In this document: positions 21,801-33,525 of the stretch, piece by piece
Layout of the letters: each line of letters opens with the position of its first letter
How positions within the stretch are numbered: the stretch's first letter is position 1
NCBI GenBank assembly: GCA_027578815.1
Contig: JANBTH010000012.1
Coordinates: forward strand, 1 to 64,000
From: Coemansia sp. RSA 1804
Taxonomy: Eukaryota; Kickxellomycota; Kickxellomycetes; Kickxellales; Kickxellaceae
Direction of reading: 5' to 3'
DNA length: 64,000 bases
Notes under the pieces: model-generated
Told to the model about the DNA's origin: nothing
The model's input: the letters and a program-made list of their open reading frames with translations, nothing else
Databases searched by the model: none
Position numbers and translations under genes: made by a program

Positions 21801-22724
21801 GAGCTGATGTGGAACCAAACCATTATGTTGGATATAAGCGTGCTGAACAACTTGATGTCGAGCATTAATTGTATGCCCATACCACGAGGGCTTTTTATGC
21901 TGAATAAAAGCGGTATTAATATTGGTCGTGCCGATATTAAAGCAGCCGAGTTCAACCAGACAGCTATGGTTGAGGATGGGGACAATGAGCGGCTGTACAA
22001 CAGGGGTTTTGGAGAGGAGAAGAACAGAGAGGAAGAAATTTTACTATCAGGGATTGTCGACAGTATAGAGCAACCGGCAGAGGACGTCAATGACTTGTAC
22101 TTGACGTTTTATAAGGAAAATTTGGCCAGAATTCTATCGATTTGGAGAAGGTTTGAGTTTTACAGCACATCGCCAGACATTGCAAGCTACTCCATTCTTT
22201 TGGGCGCATACACCAAAGCAAAGGAGTATCAGCAAGGAGAAGACATCGTCAGCACGGTTATCAGCATGTTTGGCCACGAGCTTCACATTTCATGCCAGTG
22301 GATTACTTTGCGTCTGAAACGAGGAAACGTCAGGGGAGCCTTGCACATATTTGATGCGCTTGGCAACAGTGACAAATGCAACGAGCTGTCCAGGATAGAC
22401 AAACGCTATATGGGTCTTCACTATATAGAGCGCAGCGCATTTCACTTTTTCCCTTTTGTGAAGTATTATCTCGGACTTGGGAAGCACACGCTTGCCACAA
22501 GGTTTTTGCTAGCCATGCACACGCTTGGTTTTAAGGGCACTACCAGAATGTACTACTATATTCTGATGCATGCAGCCGTTTTAAATAACCGCCAGCTGGT
22601 TGTTGATATTATGCATCAGATGGTTGAATTCGACGTACCGATTAACGCGCAGTTGACGGAGATTATCAGAAGCTACTCGGAGCTCTTTAAGCATAAAAAC
22701 ACAACAAGCGGATCATTAGATTAG
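18822..22724 (+). CDS. large mitochondrial PPR-like repeat protein
   Basis: Protein of 1,300 residues. The open frame starts nine codons earlier at a TTG; the first ATG (18822) gives MLAWQRIRRHVLRANIKTSM, an Arg-rich, acid-free amphipathic mitochondrial presequence. The body is made of degenerate helical repeats of about 35 residues in the pentatricopeptide style. Examples are YGKMIKEYTLVQLPDVAFALFD and YSILLGAYTKAKEYQQGEDI. Such proteins bind organellar RNA to control maturation, stability or translation, so a mitochondrial RNA-processing or translation-factor role is inferred. The specific target cannot be read. The gene converges with the glycogenin gene, with 156 bases between stop codons. 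Confidence 0.75.
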   Translation: MLAWQRIRRHVLRANIKTSMPRWRRSSLEATSIQQRLLLLPAITPTGWVCEPLSILSAYTSFKRKLSTSETTDQHLEGRLLEYIQTQTREASLANLEAIWGTYQRVVEAKGSAGFLSPQTVIRLIEVLASDPDKKEALARIASIVDSVSSGRPLFPDELDSINQACNNAEKLHRQQPVNLRRDSALIYQMPIASIAISHVQSTKERIPEREELPDLPPTFLNRVSETTEAELPKGRFKAQTILEKRLIKLDTAHVWRAYLLDLNASMSDSSAKLSHQYIASLIEYCSQVGCITGAGLLKQIELDAEAYPWLFQNYHGSLIVSYAKLGLLGHSRRCHKEGIKALHGGAASDMDWSLCIALLRSFRQKEAHAIFNNLVAAGQANSTMYGKMIKEYTLVQLPDVAFALFDDACRTGLRPDYFMLCELATASALFTDSLKSSACIQKVITCLDNWRIPAGIRFFICILKGYDLSHQNVLFDSLARKLVHRLQYTNNELNYVLMVNAARRGDLGLAHILAPQVMESLSKFPRNEVVLRKIYQPEKRRELLNLERFPENNFTANVKLSLEIDASPRSLKPKSLLHSALNMVDKGYTPSFSMFSQLIRHIALCNNQNMAIEAFDRLSNAGVPYNVEILLFVLGLHLRSSSRARSVGIFEDIRSRLALSDAGKISLPGLTMQKYMEFLIERDDLVAAHQMLDFLRTLPCDYNRLPYSPLIRYYIARGMLDDAHKLITSVVQHDIPIDPVVIKMYCQVLLENAETADCGNFLRYIHRTDRIASVPYSVFEIFILHCVKKRRIADIEWVVEVLVNSPGETIGVWRAILKRLGKSSNIQDVANIIKMVIDLATDKGRAGMHLLSAAVDVPLALVVADNVLNVLGKHLGDRSTHLYSAAFSIFARLWVRYHTPAKTDGRHFHESKESLVLVLERHIYDAAALGIDRELLGISLRVLASDSRNMDLQEYIKILESVPNRNYSIGLLESICVGFARRGRTRDVDMILELMWNQTIMLDISVLNNLMSSINCMPIPRGLFMLNKSGINIGRADIKAAEFNQTAMVEDGDNERLYNRGFGEEKNREEEILLSGIVDSIEQPAEDVNDLYLTFYKENLARILSIWRRFEFYSTSPDIASYSILLGAYTKAKEYQQGEDIVSTVISMFGHELHISCQWITLRLKRGNVRGALHIFDALGNSDKCNELSRIDKRYMGLHYIERSAFHFFPFVKYYLGLGKHTLATRFLLAMHTLGFKGTTRMYYYILMHAAVLNNRQLVVDIMHQMVEFDVPINAQLTEIIRSYSELFKHKNTTSGSLD

Positions 22725-22880
22725 ACTTTTATTTTTATAGAATGCGCTCCACTCTATACAATATGTTTATATGTCGACTGAGCAACATTTATTACCGGAA
22801 CAAAAAAGAAAATAGAATCCTGGCAACTGACACTGGTGGGTGGGTTCCGATGCTGCCAATTGCAAGTGCCACACTAATAT

Positions 22881-24269
22881 TCAGTTTGGGCCTTGGAAAG
22901 AGTCAAATTCAAAATCAGGGGCTGGAGTAAAACTAGCCCAGGTGTCATCGTCGCCACGTCGTTCGATTGCAGCATAGTCGCATCCGGGTTTCTTCCAGGC
23001 TTTGTCTGTGGAATGAGGCACCTGCGACGACGACGGTGATATGTATGTATCTTCATCCAAAGAAGTTTTGTCAGTCTTACTACCCTGTTTGCTGACATCT
23101 GGGTCTTTGTCCGAAAAATTCTTGCAAAGTGAAAGAGCAATCATCTTGTCATATGCGCTCTTTTCTGGAACCCAAAGCGATATATATTTGTCGTGGACAC
23201 TCCACCATCTGCTGATAAACGCAGAAAAGGACGATGTATTGTCCAGATAAAGTGTTCCATCGTGGGAGCGTTGCCACTTCCAAGGCTTTTGAAGTCCAAC
23301 AAAGTGGACCACTTTGATCGAGTCTGCAAAATAGGCAAACGCGGGCGCGTACGAGTAGAAGCTTGTGGACGTGGTATTATAGGCAAAAGGCAGTCTACGC
23401 GAGCTGTCTGCACGACTCCAGTCGTCAAAATAAGCATTCAATAGGCCTTGATCTCCACCTACAACAAGAGGGATTATCTGGCAGCAGGTGTTTTTAAAAA
23501 TTAATAGCGCAGAATGCAGTATCCACAAGCAGCTATTGAGGCACAAATGTTGCCAGAATGATGACAACACTTGTGGCAACAGACAACTCCCAGAATCGCT
23601 CTATATGCCAAGCAAAGCTCAACAGCTCAACAAGCTGTAGATAAAATGAGATTATGCAAACGCTAAAATGTTTGCTACTGTCTTACCATCAAATGACCCA
23701 CGTGTTGAAAGCAGTTGCAGCAGCCCTGCATGGGTGGAGATTGAGGGTGCTGCAACAAAGACACCCGAGTTGAAGCAATCCGGCCAGCCCAGGTCAGGTG
23801 CTGCTGCAAGCAGTCCCTCGTTTGCCATTCCTCCATTTGGCCGCAGATCGTTGCCAACAGTCATGTCGTGGTCGCTAAAAGACTTTATTGGATCCAGCTC
23901 AAGCAGCGAGTCTAGTGACTGCAGCACCAGCGTGTCTGCATCAAGAAAAGCAATGCGTTTATATTCGGTAAGCGACCAAACGCCAATTTTAGTCACAGTT
24001 GTCCCCAGATCGGGACGACCAAGCAGCAAAAGGTTGGATTCATCGTTCGAGTCTAGGATTGGAATATTTATAACCCTGTCGAACACTGTTTCAAGCCGCT
24101 GGAGTGCTGGACGCGACAGTTGGCTATCGGCAACAAGACACACGATTTCATTCTGTGTTCCTGTTTCGCGCAGAGAAGCAGCAAGCGTTAGTGCGCCGTG
24201 CAAGTACGTATCGGTGGTAAGAAGAGTGGCATAGCAAACACGTCTTGTGCTTTGAGGATCTGTAGTCAT
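22881..24269 (-). CDS. glycogenin (compact paralogue)
   Basis: GT8-family self-glucosylating primer of glycogen synthesis, 386 residues in two exons: 23687-24269 and 22881-23458. The intron (23459-23686) splits a Gly codon in phase 1, and joining restores the signature SFDGGDQGLLNAYF. Catalytic DxD is in FLDADTLV (about residue 108). CFNSGVFV is conserved. The autoglucosylated tyrosine is predicted as Tyr231 in SFYSYAPAF, matching the mammalian YSYLPAF site. The C-terminus is short, without the long linker seen in the neighbour. It uses UDP-glucose and Mn2+. The intron position and phase are identical to those in the paralogue at 26660-32121. Confidence 0.93.
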
Positions 24270-24300
24270 ATTTACTGCTTGGGAACAAGTACAGAAAGGA

Positions 24301-24308
24301 TATATAAA
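24301..24308 (-). promoter_or_regulatory. TATA-like box of compact glycogenin gene
   Basis: TTTATATA on the minus strand, only about 32 bases upstream of ATG 24269. If used, it would imply a very short leader. Position and sequence are the only evidence. Confidence 0.3.
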
Positions 24309-26659
24309 CCAAAAATGAAATAAAAAGGCACAACTTTGTGCGGCAAACCAATATGCTTTATTGTTTATTACTTGCTATTTAAAAATTAGAGAAGAAAGAC
24401 AGCACTAAAAAGCAGAGATAATATTTCTTTTTTATTTATACTCTGTGGAGAGAAACGTCTTGTCAGCAACTCTATCAAGGGATACTAGCCATAGCCAGCA
24501 GGAGTTGATAATGGAATAAGAGTGTGCTTTTTGCTTTTTCCCATTTTTCCCATTTTTCTTTCTCCTGTATTTGTCTGTCACCATATGTATTGCGCATGAG
24601 TTTGAATGCACATTTAGTAGTCTGTGCAATTTTCTGTATGCACTTGTTGCCATAATGTGTTTTGCATTTTATGCCTTGTCAATGTCTGCTGATAGATAAT
24701 AACAGAAGACCCGTCTGGTTTCTTCCAATGTAAACCCGTTTACATTCTAATATAGGCAAGCAGAAACTCTTTAGCGGTCTATCTAATTAAAAACTTTTAT
24801 GTTCAGTTTGTATGTTGTGTGGCAATATGTAAAATATTTAAACGGCTTGTCAAATGTCTATAACACGTTCAATCTAGTTTTGGTTGGTTTATTTCGTATT
24901 ATTCTAGGGCTTTTGGGGGGGGGCAATTGACATTATCCACGCACAATAATGTCCAACCCGAATCATTTATTGCATGTAAGGCAAACTTTGCTCTAATCGA
25001 TGAGAGAAGATCTTTTGTTTCATATAACGCTACGCAATCGCACGACAGCTGCAGGTCCGATGTGCGATCTGCATGTATCGATGGATGGTACTGCTGATTG
25101 TGCTGCCGCACCAACAACCTCCCAGTTTGAAGAAATGCACAATTGCTGTATACATCCTTTTTTGTCATTTGTCGAAACGACTCGGAGAAGCCGCACAAAA
25201 GGAATGTTGTTTTGCCACATAATCTATTATGTAGATACACGTTGGTTGCTTTTCTCCCCGCCTCCATATCATCTTCTCCAAATCATGCACACGCTCACAA
25301 AGTAGATAGATACTATTTCTCTGCTGTACAGACACAGAATTAGCCAACCGTTGTGTACCTGCATTTGACCACAGGTGTGGGATATCTCATTCCAGAAGCA
25401 TCACTGTAAGATGTAAATGGCAAGCGTATGTAAACCCTGAAATGATTGATTTAGAAGCAGCAGGCATTTTTTCTGAAATGTTGAATAGGAATCCTGTGGT
25501 GTTATATGCAATATTCCGCATGTTCGAGCACTCCTTGTGCCTTCTGTGTTCATGCAAAAGAAAGTCCCTTTTTTCTACCTGGACATGTAAGCTGCCTGCC
25601 GCCATTCATGTTGTTGCCTACAGGCCTTGTGAAAAGGATTAGGCTCGGTAGATGTCTGTAAAGATAAGAAAGAAAAGAGGGCTTTATCGTCAATACTTCT
25701 TCGCCTTTCTTTACTCTCTTCGCTTTTTATTTATCTCATTTCAGTGTACCGTTTTGGTGTTGTTGCTAGTAAATGTGTCTTGTGGATAGCAAAGGGCTCG
25801 TGTTTTCTGCTTCTTGTTAAACTCTATAGAAAGTATAAGGTACAGTTGACAGTACTTCTTTCCTAAAGCCTGAGGATCTTGTATACGGCAACACGAATAC
25901 GCCAGGCTCATATCTACTTTTTCTGTAGCAGCTTTTCTTGGCCAAACGTTTATATTCGCTCAGTACATCTTTGGATTCCTTTTGGAGCATACCACAAGAG
26001 AAATAAACATTGCCTTCTCTTTAAACCAGACTATAGATCCTTGGTCTGTTCCATTTGCTTAGTCTGCAGCCATAAAAACACTTGCTCGTTCTTCTACACC
26101 CGTGCAGTTGGATCCCAGACGCAATTAAACAAACTCATGATACTGCGGCCTTGGCGCTTCTTCAGTTACAAACCCCCAATTTATTCATATCCTTTGCGTT
26201 TCATTTTATCATTTCCCTAACACTGCCTGCCATTTCTCATATAACCTCAAAACCTTCTAGAAAATAATTAAAATATGCTCTCGCTTTTTTTGCTCTTTGC
26301 TCATCCCCCCATTCCTGTTTGCTTTGGCTTTTTGTATGTGCAAGGGCAGAACGTTTCTTTCTCCATTGAATGCATATTCATTAATTTCTTTGGCTCGGTA
26401 TTTAGCAAAAAAAAATACGGATTATTTATTTATACTCTCGCTCTTCAAGCTCCCTAACGCTTCGTTTTTCTCTATTACTCACCTTGTATTTTATAGTGTT
26501 TACGCCCTTCAGAGAGTACGCTTCTCTTTTCCTTTATACTACTGCGACCTTACCTTAACGCAAAGGTTATTCACGCACTTTCACGAACTGCTTTGAATTC
26601 CACCAAATTCAACTATATCCGTTAACCAAGACACCTTTCGTGGCAAAAGAAACACAGCC
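24309..26659. other. long divergent intergenic region between glycogenin paralogues
   Basis: About 2.35 kb separating the two divergent glycogenin genes. It contains a G9 run at about 24913-24921 and, on the right, long pyrimidine-rich stretches typical of a 5' leader or promoter before 26660. One minus-strand ORF is listed separately. No RNA gene recognised. Confidence 0.45.
24902..25267 (-). CDS. hypothetical ORF, 122 residues
   Basis: ATG-initiated open frame (ATG 25265-25267) of 122 codons within the glycogenin intergenic region, ending near the G9 run. The composition is protein-like (for example TTFLLCGFSESFRQMTKKDV), but I recognise no domain and there is no clear promoter. It could be chance or a relic. 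Confidence 0.2.
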
Positions 26660-29600
26660 ATGGACGGGTCCGGCGGTGATCCCTCCACACGCGGGGCCGC
26701 CGCTGCCTACACCGATACTTCAACACCGTGGCAACCGCGGCATGCGTACGTGACACTAGTTACCAGTGATTCGTACGTTGACGGGGCGCTGGTTCTGCTG
26801 CATTCGCTTCGAAGGATGCTGACGCCATACAGCATTGTGTGTCTTGCAACGCCTGCATCCTTGTCCGCACACTCCTTGCGGCGTCTGCGCCAGCACTTTG
26901 ATGGTGTGATTGAAACGGATTTGCACAGATCCACCGACAATCGTGCCCTTGCTATTCTTGGCCGCCCTGATCTGTGGAGCACCTTGACCAAGATCCAGCT
27001 CTGGAACCCTGCATTGTTCGGTGCCTGGGACGCCATTTGCTATCTTGATGCAGACACCCTTGTGCGTCGTTCTATAGACGATATATTCACTCGGTTTCAG
27101 GCTTGGTGCAGCAGCGTTCCAGAGTGGCGGCAAGGAGGACTTGTCTCTGCTGCCCCCGACACAGGATGGCCTGATTGCTTCAACTCGGGGGTTCTTTTGC
27201 TTGCCCCCGGACACGAGTGCTATGAGGGCCTTATTCGTCGAGTTGCTGAGAACAACGCTAGCTTTGATGGTATGGTACAAAATCTGGTTTCTGGTCCTTG
27301 TTTGTGTGTGTTTGTTTGGGAGCTGCAAAAAACACTGTTTCTTTTTCTTTTTCTTTCCTTTTTTGCTTGCAGATTGCTTTATTGCATTTTGCTACAATCG
27401 CCGGGGCCCTTTTGCCATCTGCGCCTAGCTGTAGAGCTTCAATTGTTTGCAAAAGCGTGGTCAGTGCTTTGTCTATCTGTCAAAGAGTGTCGAATATGTG
27501 CGTGTGCAGCGTTCTGCAGCTGCAATTGCTTGCTGAGGTGTGCTTGCTTATATTTTGTTGCGGTTTGTTTGCATTTGCGCATTTCGTCATTAGCTGAATG
27601 CAGTTGGCTCTTGAACGGACCCTGTGCTGCTATTCTGCACATCATCCAAATACATGCACATTTTTTGCTTTATGCTGGCTGAACTTCTAATAGCGAGATG
27701 CAGGATTACAAAGCTTCATGTGTTGGCAAGGACATATATACTGATTTGATTTTAACCCTTATGTTTGCTGCATTCTTGTCCTGGCTTGCAACCTATGCTG
27801 AATCATATCTGTAGGTGCCGACCAGGGTCTTTTCAATGAGCATTTCTCCGATTGGGCAACAGACCTGCCATATCGTCGCTTGCCGTTCCTATATAACACC
27901 ACTGCCAACATGTACTACATGTATCAGCCGGCATTGCAGAGATTTGGACACGACATGCGGGTTGTGCACTTCATCGGAGTGTCAAAGCCATGGCACTGGG
28001 ACCGTGCGCCAGATGGCCAGCTTATTAGCGACGCATCGGTCTCTGAGCGCTGGAAGCAGCTTGTGAACTTGTGGTGGTGCATCCATGATGAGCATGTTTC
28101 TGGGTGGAGGTTCTGGAGGGGGCCCTTTAGCAAGCAGACGGCGTTTGGAGATGGATACCATCATATCACAAAGCCTGCTTCACTTATGCCAAGCGAGTCA
28201 GATCCCAAAGCTGCGCACGAGAATAGAAGGCATGAAAGAAGAGCAAGTGCTCAGCACAATTATGAAGAGAGCAGATCCGCGGGTCTTGACAACAGCCAGC
28301 AGGAGGTGCCGGATTGGGATAAAGACTGGTCGTGGGCAACCGATCGGGTTCATCCTCTGGATTATGCGTATCTCTCAACTCACACTGAGACTCCTGCACA
28401 TCAGCTAGATAATCCAGGAGGCAATTCTATTAACACTGAACATCGCCATATTGACACCGATCCTCTGAATATCTCTGACTATCTCTGTGGTCGTGACCAG
28501 CCACATACCAATCCTAGGATGGATGACTTCACACCGATCTGTCCTCCGACCGATGACACTGGGTATGATGGTGGTTCAAGCAGCAGCTGCTCTGACTACG
28601 ACAGTGCTGCGGTGCATGGCGAGTACAGTGGAAACCACACAGCTAGTCCAGGGCCACAGGACTATGGTCATTCGGATCATGAACAGTCTGCTCCTGATCC
28701 ACCAAAATGGATGCAATCGCATCGCCCATGGGAGGATGTGGCTCGCGAGGGCTGGATGCATAATAACGACTATACACCACACAAGTACGACCAAGCATAT
28801 GTTGGGCGTCATATCGCTCAAGCACGTTCATCCAATCCAAAAGACAAGCCTTACGATGTTCAACACGATGCACAGCCATCTTACACTCCCATGCCACTTC
28901 CAGAAAATCAAATGATTTATGAGGCTACACAGGTTGTGCTTCAACCACACCCTGGAAATAATTCATCTGAAAGGATTCTTTCTCACCAGTACCAGCGGCA
29001 TTACCGCTCGAACAGCCAGCAGGGCGCACATGAGAACTATTATCCAGAAAGCGCATACTACAATAATGAGCCCGGCGAGCAGCATCATGAGCATCCTCAT
29101 AACCAAATGGGTCACGAGCACAATCAGAGGCATAATTGGCAGCACGAGCATGAGACAAAGAGCGTAAACGCACAAAAATCCTCTCCTTTGTATGTTCCCC
29201 AACCCAAGTCTCCTGTAGCTGTTAATCCTGTCGCATTGTGGGAGTCTAACGAAGAACAGTCTCGTCGTAGGGCGTGGGCGGAGCAGTTTAGAAGCGCACC
29301 CAGCGAACTTGGATCTAATATTGGAAATACTGCATCACCAAAGCAGATGCCATATAGCTCATTGGGTTCCGAGTCGGTGTTTGGACGCGATAGACGCATT
29401 ATGCCTACTGCGATAGATAATATAGATAGCAGTCAGCTACCCAAAGAGACGCCATGGAAGATCAGTCATGTTCGGCAGCGAAAGACCGAGGACGACACCA
29501 CAGCAGTAAATACTCTCCAAAACTCACTGCCTGCTGGGATTCAGTTTAAGGAGGGTGTTGCAAATGATGACAATGCGCGTGAAGCAGCCGGGCAGGTACT

Positions 29601-32121
29601 AAGAAGGTGGAATGAGGCTGTGATAGCACGCAATCTCAAGCCTAAATTTGGTGGTTCCGCTTTGGATAATGTCTCACATTCCGACATCAAAGTAGAGCGG
29701 GGTACTGACGCTATTCGACTCGAAACCACAGTGTCGTGTGAGGCCGAAAATTCTAAAGGGGAGCGCACGGTGTATCGATTTACACTTAGCTCGACGCTTG
29801 ATGTCGGCGGTGTGCAGCAATCCGCTCAACCAGCTGCGCCTCATGAGCAGCGCCAGTACCATCAAAACAGTCTGGATCCACAGGCTGTACCAGGTGATAT
29901 AGAAGACGGTTCTGTTGCAGAGGATTTTAGGCAGTATGGTGGTGATGATTATGATGATAGACGCGTTGTGACAGACTTGATCCAACCGGCAAACTATCAA
30001 GAACCAGCAATGTCCAGAAGATCAAGCTTTGTACAGCTTCCTCCAAACACGGCTCATGCCTCACAACTGACTTTGCAGCCTAGGCCTGATGCCAATGACC
30101 AGTTTGCCGAGGCAGACGCACACTATTGGAAGCTTCAGCGTCAGTTAATAGATCTTGAAATGAGCCAGCAGCGTAGCGACAAAAATGCACAGACGAGAGC
30201 GGATGGTGGTGATGGTATGACCGGCGACTCTGGATTCCAATATAATGGTGGTTGGGCAAAGCAACAGTCTTCTGACTTTTATGATCTGGTGTCGCCCCCT
30301 ACACCGACAAAGAAGCAGAGAGCATCCGGGTTTAACATTCCAGACCGCAAGCTTAAGCGCCGTTCATCGGCATTTAGCATAGCCGACCCTGTTTCACTGG
30401 CTGAGCAGGACTCTGTCAGTTTAGGACCGTCACACCCAGATCTTCAGCCAAGCAAGAATAAGCCACAGCGCGACGTTGTCAATGATATAGGTACTATGCC
30501 AGCACGAGCAAGAAGCAGCAGTGGGCCAAAGATAGGGACCACTGATAAATTGGCTTTGCCAAACAGCAATATACCTTATGTTGCTCACCGTCAGCCTCAG
30601 AGCAATGACCAGACGAGAGCGATGATTCTTAAGAACAGTAGATCGTATCCAGAACTGCGACGGATTGCTACCGAGAATAGCGCTCAAGCGGCGGTTTCAG
30701 CTATTGAAGATGGTTACAGCGGCAACAAGCAGACGGTGGACTTTGATGCTGACATTACGCAGCTGTCGGCACAAACGAATCAGGATCTTGACAGTGACAA
30801 TGACGATGCCAAGCTTGGAGATTCAGAGGATGAAAACCAGTACATGTCGGCTATCGGACGTCACCCAACACCGTTTCCTCTAAAGATGCGTAGCAGTACT
30901 AAAGCCGTTGAGGATTACAACACACATGCGGCGATGGTATCCCCCGACAGCCGTAGTTTGGCTGAATCATCTTTGGGGCTTATTTCGCCTTCAAGATCGG
31001 CCCGTCTGCGTGATAGACCTGCTGCATTAGATCTAGGTCCGGTGCGAGCTGATATATCTCCCGCACCAACAGATACGCCACCCACACCGGGAAAGCAAAA
31101 GATGCGGCCAAGGATTGTTTGGGACGATGATGACGATACGTACCTTCCGCCTGACGACGATAGATCGCTTGATGCTCAATGGCTTCGAATTATCCGAGGC
31201 ACTCCTCCGCCAAGAGCCTATGGAACGCCAACCAAGGATTTGGCAAGTAAAGCCCCAGAGCTTGGCGATGTTAGTGCCAAATCGGTGGAAGCTGGTCAAC
31301 AGACTTTGATTGAGAATCTACAGAGAGATGACAGTAAAGCAAATGATGCTTCTATCGATGCTCCAGAAATTGAGCCAGCCGATATTGACGAAAAGCAATA
31401 TGATAGCACGCACGCAGAGAAACAAAATGATGCCATATCCGATAGTCCCAAAGAACGGATCTCGGTGCTAAACGTTGACAGCCCCTTAAAGAATAAGGAC
31501 AAAAGCAGCGTATCTAGGCTTTCGCGCGGAAGAACTTTGGACACAAGCGATTCCGAGGCCGATTCGACGGAGGATGAATTGCAAGAACGGTTCTGGACAC
31601 GGGCAATGAAACAATCAAAGTCCGGTTCTTCTACGCCATATTCGCCAAGGCGGCGCAAGTCTGTGGTTGAAATGTCCGGCTCTATCTCTCCAAAGGATCT
31701 TGCTGAGTGGATGCGTTGGCAGGAGGGCAATGACGCTTTGGATTTGGATGTAGCTGGCGATTCGGCAGATGGGATCTCTGCACCCGAAAAACAAGAACAA
31801 AAGCTGATGCCGACGCCGCCCTTGTCCAAAGATGCAAATGCAGGACAATCCATAGGCGATACCCATATGTTTGGTGGGGTTTTTGAAAGCCCAGAGAGCC
31901 TGGAGGAGAGCGCTTCTCATTGTGACGACAGATATGAAGGAAGCGATGTCAGTGTCGGGGATGATGAGGACGACAATAGCCAGCTAGAAATCATGCATCA
32001 CGAAAGCAATCAATTTCCTGAAGGAGAAGCAAGCGAACATGCCACTGCCGAGACTCTGAGTAGTCAGAGTGGCCAGAGCTCAAGAACATCGTCTGTAACT
32101 AGGGCGGCAAATGTCGTGTAG
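26660..32121 (+). CDS. glycogenin with giant C-terminal tail
   Basis: Two exons, 26660-27269 and 27815-32121, joined in phase 1 across a 545-base intron, give 1,638 residues. The N-terminal 300 residues are a GT8 glycogenin domain: CYLDADTLV for the DxD, DCFNSGVLLLAPG, and a splice-restored SFDG-ADQGLFNEHF. The acceptor Tyr is probably Tyr240 in YYMYQPAL. The remaining 1,330 residues are a low-complexity His/Gln/Ser/Asp-rich tail. Embedded in it are conserved-looking blocks: a helix REAAGQVLRRWNEAVIARNL near 570 and a following beta-like segment ending YRFTLSSTL. Family knowledge suggests glycogen-synthase contacts map to the tail; their location here is not proven. The gene diverges from the compact paralogue. 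Confidence 0.92.
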
Positions 32122-32549
32122 CTTCTACGATCTTTTTTTTATAACCCGAAATGCACATCATATAAATTTAATCTACAATTAAATGATCAAATCAGTTGTT
32201 TCCTAGCGATTGGCAAAGCTGCGCTAACGCTGTTAGGCACCCCTCCTTATCGTGACTGAGAGAAAAGGCTTTTTCTCCGAGCCTAGCGTGCAAAAATGAA
32301 AACCACTTGCTGATTAGAACCAGCAAAAAAGCGCAGAGGCCACGCTTATTTCGCATAAAAACGCCCATCTTATCTTTTTTTTTCCTTGTCTGACCAAAAG
32401 GAGGTTTTGTCCTTTATGCTTCTTTTCCGTAAGTTCTCCGAATCTTTTGAATCCGTTTCTTTTTCCTCTTTATTACTTTTCCTACTCTTCTTTTTTTCTT
32501 GTCGTGTTGCATTTCACTGCTACAATACTACACGCACTTTCCACTGAAC
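32122..32549. other. SDH2 upstream region
   Basis: Promoter and leader of SDH2 after the glycogenin stop. It is rich in T/C tracts from 32370 onward, which fits the pyrimidine-rich leaders elsewhere in the window. No gene seen. Confidence 0.45.
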
Positions 32550-33525
32550 ATGACACTGAACGCTTCTCTTCGCTCTACCTGGAGGTCGTATGCTGTAAGT
32601 ACCCAACCAGGCCTTTTAGTGTGCAAATTCACTCTACTGGCTATACACAGACTATTCTGCTTGAGGAGCCTTCTGGTACCTTGTGGCCCAATGCTAATCT
32701 TTTTTGATGGTATTCCTTGTCGTTTATTTCTATCTTCATTAGCTACGCTACTGTCTTGCTCAGCGCGGGTTTGCCACTGCTACAGTGCAGCAGATGGCAT
32801 CGGTAAAGCCTCCCAACCCAAAGACATTCAAGATCTACCGCTGGAATCCGGATACTCCCACCGAAAAGCCCCGGATGCAGGAGTACAAGTTAGACCTGAG
32901 CCAAACCGGCCCAATGGTTCTCGATGCGCTTATCAAGATTAAGAACGAGGTTGATCCTACGCTGACATTCCGCCGGTCGTGTCGCGAGGGCATCTGCGGC
33001 TCTTGCGCCATGAACATTGACGGAACAAACACGCTTGCGTGCATCACGCACATTCCCAAAGAAGAGACCGCCAAGGAGATGGTTATCTACCCACTGCCCC
33101 ACATGTTCGTCGTCAAGGATCTTGTCCCTGACATGACGTACTTTTATAAGCAGTACGCATCCATAAAGCCCTGGCTGCAACGCAAGGACACACTTGATGC
33201 CAACAAAGAGATTCTTCAGTCTCCCGAGGAGCGCAAAAAGCTGGATGGTCTTTACGAGTGCATCCTGTGTGCCTGCTGCTCCACCGCCTGTCCGTCGTAT
33301 TGGTGGAACCAGGACGTTTACCTAGGACCATCTATCCTACTTCAGGCCTACCGCTGGATGGCCGATTCGCGCGATCAGCATCTTCACGATCGTCTGGAAC
33401 AGATGGAGAACGCATTTAGTGTCTACCGCTGTCATACCATCATGAACTGCACAAGAACATGTCCCAAGCACCTGAATCCTGGCTATGCCATTTCCCAAAT
33501 CAAGCTTCTTCTTGCAAAGAACTGA
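32550..33525 (+). CDS. SDH2: succinate dehydrogenase iron-sulfur subunit, mitochondrial
   Basis: Complex II subunit carrying electrons from the flavoprotein to ubiquinone. Two exons: 32550-32594 (ATG 32550, 15 codons) and 32764-33525, with intron 32595-32763 (GTAAGT, CTCAG). The product has 268 residues. Splicing joins [15 protein letters not shown] to [10 protein letters not shown], a typical presequence plus cleavage region; the main exon alone begins at GTG. All three clusters are present: 2Fe-2S (CREGICGSC, about residue 88, with a later Cys), 4Fe-4S ([12 protein letters not shown], about 182) and 3Fe-4S ([13 protein letters not shown], about 238). The stop is 142 bases from the convergent WDR53-like gene. 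Confidence 0.97.
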
